NCBI GenBank assembly: GCA_019188255.1
Contig: JAETXT010000010.1
Coordinates: 3,570,133 to 3,634,132, forward strand
Length of the DNA stretch: 64,000 bases
Source of the DNA: Verticillium longisporum
Lineage: Eukaryota; Ascomycota; Sordariomycetes; Glomerellales; Plectosphaerellaceae
Direction of reading: 5' to 3'
Positions 57,661-64,000 of this stretch are shown in pieces. The stretch's first letter is position 1. Each line of letters opens with the position of its first letter. Under the pieces are notes generated by a model. That model ran no database searches and was not told the origin of the DNA. It saw only the letters and a program-made list of their open reading frames with translations. A program made the position numbers and the translations under genes.

Positions 57661-58440
57661 TCTACTACGCCTTCGGGCTCTGGAAAACAGAGCCGCTATA
57701 TGTGAGGCTTATATTGTGACCAACAATTGTAGGCCGCCGCTGCTCGCCTCATCTTTTCTTGAAGCTCTGAGCGGCCGTAATTCCTGACCTCGTCAAAGAT
57801 GTTGGCGATGGATGCCTTCATCTTTGCCATCCCAGCTCAACTGTCTCCTTCGCGCGATATGTCTCTTCCAGAACTTGTGCTATAAGGTGTCGATGTCATT
57901 GTCACTGAGACAGGAAATACCCTGTCTTTTTGAAAGGAATTTTACCGTGTCCGTTGAAGGTCAGATCTTGAAGACATACCACTAACCTTCACCGCCGCCT
58001 GCAATATCGGTCAAATGATGCAAGGTGAAATTAAGAATATTGGCGAGTGGTTGCAGGATGGAGGCATGACTAGTCACTAAGTTACCCCGCAGGAGCTGCA
58101 ACAAATTGTCTAGAATATCACAGGAACATTTTCGTTCATGAACTGCATTCATACAATACTGACTATTTATCCCCTGGAAGGCGAACCTACAGTCATCCGG
58201 CAGACCTGGACGCTGGCCTTTTGAAGGTCGACCTTACTCTTGTTGGATGACTATATCAAGTACACTTGAGACGGTAAGAAGAAAAGTCTGAAGTACACCA
58301 GACGTGAAATGGGACGTCTTGGAGTGATTCGGGAAGAGCTACTTAAAAGTGTGTGGGGTGACGGCCGAATCCACAAGATGCGCTACTGAAACCTGTGGAT
58401 AGCCTCGCGAATGAAATGCTGGATACAAGTCAATAAATAA
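57661..58440 (+). pseudogene. Stop-riddled coding relic of unknown family
   Basis: One plus-strand frame reads like protein for about 250 codons but contains around ten stops. Clear segments are SDLEDIPLTFTAACNIGQMM, GEIKNIGEWLQDGGMTSH, LTIYPLEGEPTVIRQTWTLA, STLLLLDDYIKYT, then DGKKKSLKYTRREMGRLGVI and REELLKSVWGDGRIHKMRY. Several stops fit CGA-to-TGA change (at 58222-58224, 58267-58269 and 58387-58389), the result expected from C:G-to-T:A decay. I do not recognise the family. The 5' limit is uncertain. Confidence 0.6.
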
Positions 58441-58874
58441 TTTGCACGGCGCTACACTGTCTCCCGCATCTTGCGCCCAAATGTTCATTGTCTTCTTAGC
58501 GCAACCCATAGATCGTGATTCTCAGCCAGGGGGGTCGTGACAGGGCGGCAGGCCAGAGTCGGAGCTACTGGCTCCGAATTTCGCATCCATGCAGATCCAC
58601 CAACGGGATGTTTTGACTAAAGTGTCTGGCTTTCGCTAATACTGACACCGGTTGGAGGATCGATATTCTGCCGGGCCTCGCAAGCCCGATGTAACTCCCC
58701 ACATACTAACGGTCCTCAATTTCGGGAGACAGGCCATGCTTGGCCAACGATCGACGCGGGCGCCCTGATGTTCCCTCCGATCCAGAGAATTCATGTTTAA
58801 GCATAAAAGCATCTTTACCTGTTCATTCGGCAATGATGAAGGTGTACGCTAATTCAATCGAGACAGCTCCCAAG
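58441..58874. promoter_or_regulatory. Upstream region of the pectate lyase gene
   Basis: No gene. Should contain the promoter of the PL9-like gene. No operator identified. Confidence 0.4.
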
Positions 58875-60155
58875 ATGTACAACTCTCAAATCTCCACTAT
58901 TTGGTTCCTGACCTTCGTGGGAAGCGCCTTAGGCCGCGATATCTTTGTCTCGCCCTCAGGCTCTGGAACAGGAACGCTTGCTGCACCTTATGGCTCAATC
59001 CAGGCCGCTGTAAATGCTGCGGCTGCTGGTGACACTATCTTCCTGCGTGCCGGTACCTACGCACCGTCTGCGAACATCCAGGTTGGAAAGAGCGGCACGC
59101 GGACAGCCCCAATCTCAGTACGACCATACCAGAGCGAAAAGGTCATTATCAATGGAGAGAACATGCCTGGGTTGGTTCGCATCCGATTCTATTGTTTTGT
59201 TCTTCGTACGCTGATAAGTTGACAGCACGCCCAAAGCTCTCGACGAGTCTCTGCCCAATTCCGAGCGCGGCATCTTTCATATTCAGAACGCCAACTACTG
59301 GGCTTTCTACAATCTTGAGTATGGCCTTCCGCGAGTTGTCCGTCTTTTATCCTATCTAAACCTCTCAGACTGATCAACGGACCTTATGGCATTTACGCAC
59401 GCGATGCCTCTCACAATTATTACGAGGGCTTGTCTACGCACGACAATTATGAAACTGGGTTTCAACTCGAGGGAGCGTCGTCAAACAACACCGTCTTCAA
59501 GCTTGACTCGTATCGCAACCGGGATCCCCGCAAAAATGGCGAGAGCGCCGACGGTTTCGCTTGCAAGTCTGGATCCGGTGAAGGCAACGTCCTCCGAAAC
59601 GCTAGACTTTGGGACAATGTCGATGACGGCTTGGATCTTTTCATGTTTGGGTCGCCAGTGACGTTGGAGGAGGTGTACGCATGGGGTAACGGCTACAACA
59701 GATGGGGGTTCAGCCCATTTGAGGGAGACGGCAACGGATTCAAGCTCGGCATCACGAACAACCCACCCGCAAACCATATCGTGCGGAACTCGATTGCTTT
59801 TGCGAACTTCAAGAAGGGATTCATCGACAATGGCAACCCGGGCTCGATTAACTTTGAGAGGAACACGGCATGGAACAATGGCGATACAGGGTTTGTTATG
59901 CGAAGCTCGTCCTCGAGAATGAGGGGCAACATTGCCGCAGTCAATGTGGGCAGCGCTCAAGTCAGCCTCGTCTCGTCGGTTGATTCGTCTGGCAACTCAT
60001 GGAACTCTGGATCATGGTCCAACTCGTCTTTCATCAGTGTGGATGCTTCTGTACTCAAAGGTAGCCGTGGTTCTGATGGGAAAGTTCGAGGCAGTGATTT
60101 TTTGGTCCCGACTTCAGGTCAGGCTATCGGAGCTACAACGAGACAAGAGGTCTAG
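58875..60155 (+). CDS. Secreted pectate lyase, PL9-like
   Basis: Three exons (58875-59170, 59226-59318, 59369-60155) encode 391 aa. The signal peptide is MYNSQISTIWFLTFVGSALG, followed by the parallel beta-helix start RDIFVSPSGSGTGTLAAPYG and SIQAAVNAAAAGDTIFLRAG. The PL9 calcium/active-site block NARLWDNVDDGLDLFMFGSP is present, and GDGNGFKLG contains the lysine expected to act as Brønsted base by analogy with bacterial Pel9A. The enzyme cleaves pectate by beta-elimination outside the cell. Intron 1 has a weak GTTGGT donor, but both introns keep phase. It is intact, in contrast to the relics on both sides. Confidence 0.9.
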
Positions 60156-60428
60156 TGTAGAGAAAATGACCTTGACACTTAGATCTATACTATCGATTTA
60201 AAGATGTTTTTTAGATCAGGATGATTCAGCTCAGCAGTTAGATGAAAAAGTGGCCAGCCTTCATCCGTACGACACGGACATCCGTGAGAGAATCAATGAT
60301 TCCGTTCCATGCATTTGAAGCAGTTCATTAGCATAGAGATCGGAGCGCCAAACATTCCTTTGGCGCCAGGCCAGCAAAGCTAACTGTTATGGACCTCACC
60401 GCTGGCCTTCTCACCGTGTTCCTCTCGA
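60156..60428. other. 3' flank of the pectate lyase gene
   Basis: No gene seen. Confidence 0.5.
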
Positions 60429-60840
60429 TCATAAATGTTTTCGCTTCGATTCCGTAGGTACAAATTTTCCGACGACGTACACGAGGTGGAACATCTCTGC
60501 ACTCACAAAGTGGTGATGTGAAGGTGCAGTTAATGAGCGAAGCCATATTTGAACATGCGCGGCGGTCTGGGCGTGCACTGGCTGTTTCCACCATGGCAGG
60601 CTGAACGACTCCGCCAGGCGAAAGACGTCGTACTCTGCAAGAGTGCGGAAAGCTAGTAGACTGATCATTTGCGAAGAGACGGTGCCGAGAGAGAAGGTAT
60701 CGCATTGCCGAGTGTGGCCCGTCTCCGAATGGTATATTTCTGGAGCAGCGTACTTCTTGGCAACGGGTAAAGCCGGTGAGCTGGTGGTGTTGCGGCCCTG
60801 GCCGTATGGATGTGCGCTTGTAACTCCAATCCTTTGCTGC
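60429..60840 (-). pseudogene. Protein-kinase C-lobe fragment
   Basis: A minus-strand frame contains the activation-segment end of a Ser/Thr kinase, VAKKYAAPEIYHSETG (subdomain VIII, APE), followed at the right distance by CDTFSLGTVSSQMISLL (subdomain IX, normally DxxSLG). It then continues FRTLAEYDVFRLAESF to SKRKHL. The catalytic loop (HRD) and DFG segment are not found upstream in frame, so the N-lobe and catalytic centre are lost or decayed. It is therefore called a fragment. The Thr after Asp, in place of the usual Val/Ile, is not by itself damaging. Confidence 0.55.
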
Positions 60841-61569
60841 TCTGCAAGATGTATGGCGCCCTTTTTAAGCCCTATCCTGTCGTTGCTTGAGCTGCGTCAG
60901 CTTCTGGGCTTCATGATGCAGTGCGTGAGAGGTGATCCAAGGCCAGTCTACCCAACGCGCGATACCAAGGGCATCAGAGTTCTGTTGAAAGCTAGGTGCT
61001 TCTCTAACACGGCTAGACTAAAACGCGCATACTATATATCATAGTTTTTACAGTCTGTGGTTGGCTGATAGGATTTCTTGCCACAGGCTTGGGACGACGT
61101 CCCGTTCAAAAGCTGGTAGGCATGTGGCTCATGGATACCATATCGCCCTTTTTGAACATGTATGCAACCCTCACATTACCCGAGGTAATTTGTTCCAGCA
61201 CTCAAAACCGTGTCCTACTTCCGGTGCAGCCAGCTGACAGGTTTTTATTCGGTTGCAGACATGTTGGGGTTCGCGACATTAGGATAGGTTGCCTGGATCG
61301 GAGAACACTCCGGCACTTGTGCCTTGACTGGCTGACCTCAATAAGCGAAACCCAGATGAGGTCGGAATGGCAGGAACGGAATATCCGGTTCATGATGAAA
61401 CATGGATTGATCAGCGGCTCTGCTGCTATCCTCAATCGCATAGTTTGGACAGCGAGGTGCGATCAATACTCGGTTTCTTTCAACGTAACGATCCGAGTAT
61501 GTGGTTCGCATTTTCATTGCCGCTAATTCCAGAGCTACAAATAACCTGACTCTCCTTAGATGCCTGATT
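60841..61569. other. Intergenic/decayed region, no supported gene
   Basis: A plus-strand open frame of about 145 codons ending at 61526 has no recognisable motif, and the reverse strand shows no kinase N-lobe. Confidence 0.4.
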
Positions 61570-62691
61570 TCACCAGCCCAAGGCCAGCTTGATAGCAGCG
61601 GTAAGATTCTTAGCTCCAATAGCGTTGGTGGCAGCATTCGGGTGGTAGTCGCAGCCAACATCCGCTCCCTGCTGAGGCCACTCCACGAAGTGCGCCTTGA
61701 TCCCACATAATCTTGCTACCGACTCCTTGAGAACCTTGATCTGAGTTGACCTCTGCGCATCTTCGACAGATGGGTAATCATCTCCTAGTGCGGGAGATGA
61801 AAGGAGGAAGAATTGTGCCTCGGGGTACTTACCGTGCACCTTCTGAACGAGAGCGACCATGGCTTTGACCAGTTCCGCCGGGTCGACCGGCTCGCGGACA
61901 CCCAGGTAACTGAAATCATTTGTTCCGAGGGCAATGACAACAGCATCGGGAGTCCAAGTACGAGGAAAGGTGTAAGAGCCGTCGGCGTCATTGGCGCCGT
62001 AGCGGGTGTACATGACAGGCATAGGAGGCGAGGTGTCAGGTGGTGAAGATGCATAGTTGCGAATGAGACCCTTGCCGCTCCATGCCACCACGGAATAATC
62101 GGCCTCGAGGGCGCGAGCCGTCACTGCTCCGTAGGTCTTCGGGTTGTTCTGCACGAGTGCCGAGTCGGTGCAGGGGAAGACGCCGTCGAGGCCATAGCCG
62201 ACAGAGTGCGAGTCGCCAATCACCTCGATTCGGCGTTTGGGGTCGGGAGGCGGGAGGAACTGGCCATCCGTGGTCACATCCTTGACGCGAAACGTACCGA
62301 AGTACGTCTCAGAGCGCTTGCGGAGCTCGACGGTGTGGGTTCCCTCGGGCAGAGAGGGCGTGTCGATTGAGTCGCCGTCGACATTAGCGATGAGGATAGG
62401 TTCGCCGCCGTCGATGGTCAGATCTGCGCTTGTGGTGCCGGTAACATTTTGGATGTTGATTGAAGCCCGGGTGCCCTCGAAGGTGAAGATAACGCCAGTG
62501 CTAGGCCATGTGAGCTCCCGGGTCTCGGGGTTCACACGCCCGACGAAGCGAAAGTTCTGTTCACGTCAGTTCCAAGGTAGCATAGTGCGACTCGCTGTAC
62601 CTACGTCGTTATCTGGCTGTGCGGCTTTGCCCTGGGGCAGCGCCGTGACCGCCGAGACGATTGCCAGGAGGACTATAGTCGTCAGCTTCAT
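61570..62691 (-). CDS. Secreted SGNH/GDSL esterase, CE2 acetylxylan-esterase-like
   Basis: The two exons 62691-62605 and 62556-61570 encode 357 aa. The signal peptide is MKLTTIVLLAIVSAVTA. An N-terminal beta-sandwich (GVIFTFEGTRASINIQNVTG through GTHTVELRKRSETYFGTF) precedes the SGNH hydrolase core: block I IEVIGDSHSVGYG with the catalytic Ser, block III VIALGTNDFSY and the terminal CDYHPNAATNAIGAKN with the catalytic His. This two-domain plan is that of carbohydrate esterase family 2, which removes acetyl groups from xylan and glucomannan. The intron phase is 0 with a GTAGGT donor. It is the last intact gene before the telomere, about 1.2 kb away. Confidence 0.9.
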
Positions 62692-62960
62692 TTCGAAAAG
62701 GGATGATTGAGAGAAAAAACATGCCGAGAAATGTTTACTTGCCGACGCACAGTTTTAAACATGATCGAGCAGCTTCCCCTTGGCCGAGATGTAGATCGAC
62801 TATGCTATGGTCAACAATGCGGGTAAACGCAGGAACGCACTTTAACCGCCCCATTGCATCGCGGCTACACAGCATCCGCACTTCTTTTAGGGAATACCTC
62901 CAGACTCCCCGCCCGTGATTGCGGGGTTTTCCTTTAGGTTCGGAGAGCATGCTTCCATAG
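62692..62960. promoter_or_regulatory. Upstream region of the CE2-like gene
   Basis: No gene. Normal base composition here, in contrast to the AT-rich block that follows. Confidence 0.45.
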
Positions 62961-63885
62961 AACATCTCAATTAGGTACGGAAGTGTTAAGAGGGCTTAAC
63001 TACTTATATAAACCCTAATCTAGTGCTTCTACTATACTTACGAGCTCTAAATAGGTAGGGTAACTTATATAATATAAGGCTTATAATATAATTAATAGTT
63101 AATTCTATCTCTAAGTTACTATTATTTATATAAACTAGATATAATTATATAATTTATTAATTATATAAACTATAATTTATATACTCCTAAAAGATATAAG
63201 TCCTAGATATTACTATTATTAAACTAATATTTAGGAACTCTATAGTTAGGATAGTAATATCTAAGATATCTAGGATATCTAGGATCTACTACTCTTAGGA
63301 GTACGTGAACTATAGCTTATATAATTACTAAGAGTAGATAGTTATAGGAGTTATAAGGAGTTAGAGTCTTATAACTACTCTAATAGCTTAATAATATAGT
63401 TATAGTTATAGGGACCGATAATCTTAGATCTTAAATACTCGAATAATAGTATTATATTAAGATATCCCTCCTTATTAAAGGAGGATATAGGGGTTCTCTA
63501 TATATATTATAATCCCTAGTTATATAACTAGGATTAAGAAAGGCTAGTTATTATAGTTCTATAATTACCGTGCTATAATTATCTAGCGGTAATTACGGGA
63601 AGGTAATCCCTATTAGTAATTACGGGACTATGATTACCGATTTATAGTTATATAATAGGATCCGCCTAGTTACCTATCTACTATGCCTATAATAAATACC
63701 TTACTACGAAAGCCGTTACGTCCTTATAGGCTCTACTATAATTATAGTAGTCTTATAGGGACTATCGGGCTATTAGCTTTATAGCGGCTAGGCTATAGAG
63801 GTCTATAGTAAAGGGTTAGATAAAGGAAATACTAGCTAGGATAGGGGAAGAGGGTATATAAGGAGGTATATAAAGATATAAAACG
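62961..63885. repeat. AT-rich subtelomeric block
   Basis: Composition changes abruptly to very AT-rich sequence, dominated by tata, taat and ctata words, with no open frame. Short internal repeats are visible, such as variants of gtaattacggga near 63589 and 63617 and ctaggatat-type repeats near 63270. This is what extreme C-to-T decay of old repeats next to a telomere looks like, though no parent element is recognised. Confidence 0.75.
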
Positions 63886-64000
63886 TTAGGGTTAGGGTTA
63901 GGGTTAGGGTTAGGGTTAGGGTTAGGGTTAGGGTTAGGGTTAGGGTTAGGGTTAGGGTTAGGGTTAGGGTTAGGGTTAGGGTTAGGGTTAGGGTTAGGGT
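63886..64000 (+). repeat. Telomere repeat array (TTAGGG)n
   Basis: Nineteen perfect TTAGGG units plus one base run to the end of the window with the G-rich strand pointing outward, so this is the right-hand chromosome end. TTAGGG is the usual repeat of filamentous ascomycetes. The array is probably truncated by the assembly. Confidence 0.98.

Noticed and set aside
61089..61526. 145-codon plus-strand frame between the kinase fragment and the CE2-like gene
   Set aside because: No recognisable motif, and surrounding sequence is decayed; likely chance.

Overview
The window is the right-hand end of a chromosome of a filamentous ascomycete, most likely a Sordariomycete. It ends in about 19 perfect TTAGGG repeats running 5'->3' to the last base. 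Genes have short (about 50-75 nt) GT-AG introns with CTRAC-type branch points, and the gene families are typically fungal: Zn(II)2Cys6 factor, class I mannosidase, BSD2-type protein, NCS1 permease. I cannot name the species from sequence alone.

Layout. 1-6.2 kb is GC-rich with no credible gene and runs into the pyrimidine-rich leader of a CCCH zinc-finger gene (6.29-8.17 kb). At 9.06-10.85 kb two mitochondrial complex I genes are transcribed divergently from one promoter: acyl carrier protein (minus) and the 8Fe-8S TYKY/NDUFS8 subunit (plus). A gene-poor 3.7 kb stretch is followed by a GPI-anchored GH18 chitinase (14.6-16.2 kb), a conserved-looking unknown gene (16.6-18.3 kb), a broken acetyltransferase gene (21.4-22.9 kb) and a run of housekeeping genes: mitochondrial citrate carrier, UQCC2/CBP6-like complex III assembly factor, BSD2-like membrane protein, protein-L-isoaspartate methyltransferase, alpha/beta hydrolase and NCS1 permease. 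35-41.4 kb is a carbohydrate block: class I alpha-1,2-mannosidase (GH47), GH51 arabinofuranosidase, and a sugar transporter divergent from the GH51 gene. A short REI1-like zinc-finger protein follows.

From 44 kb the region is accessory and subtelomeric. An EthD-domain protein, a secreted FAD oxidoreductase, an alpha/beta hydrolase, a Zn(II)2Cys6 regulator and a divergent MFS transporter form a plausible small metabolic cluster (44.2-53.3 kb). Beyond it lie a cellobiose-dehydrogenase-type pseudogene with many C-to-T type stops, interrupted by a 200-bp insertion flanked by 5-bp direct repeats; another stop-riddled relic; an intact secreted pectate lyase (PL9-like); a protein-kinase fragment; and an intact secreted SGNH/CE2-type esterase. 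The last 0.9 kb before the telomere is extremely AT-rich.

Three genes (mitochondrial ACP, GH47, acetyltransferase) each need one or two missing bases to read through, mostly at C or G runs. This could be assembly error rather than biology. The in-frame stops of the distal relics are mostly C:G-to-T:A transitions, as expected from repeat-induced point mutation (RIP) or similar decay.
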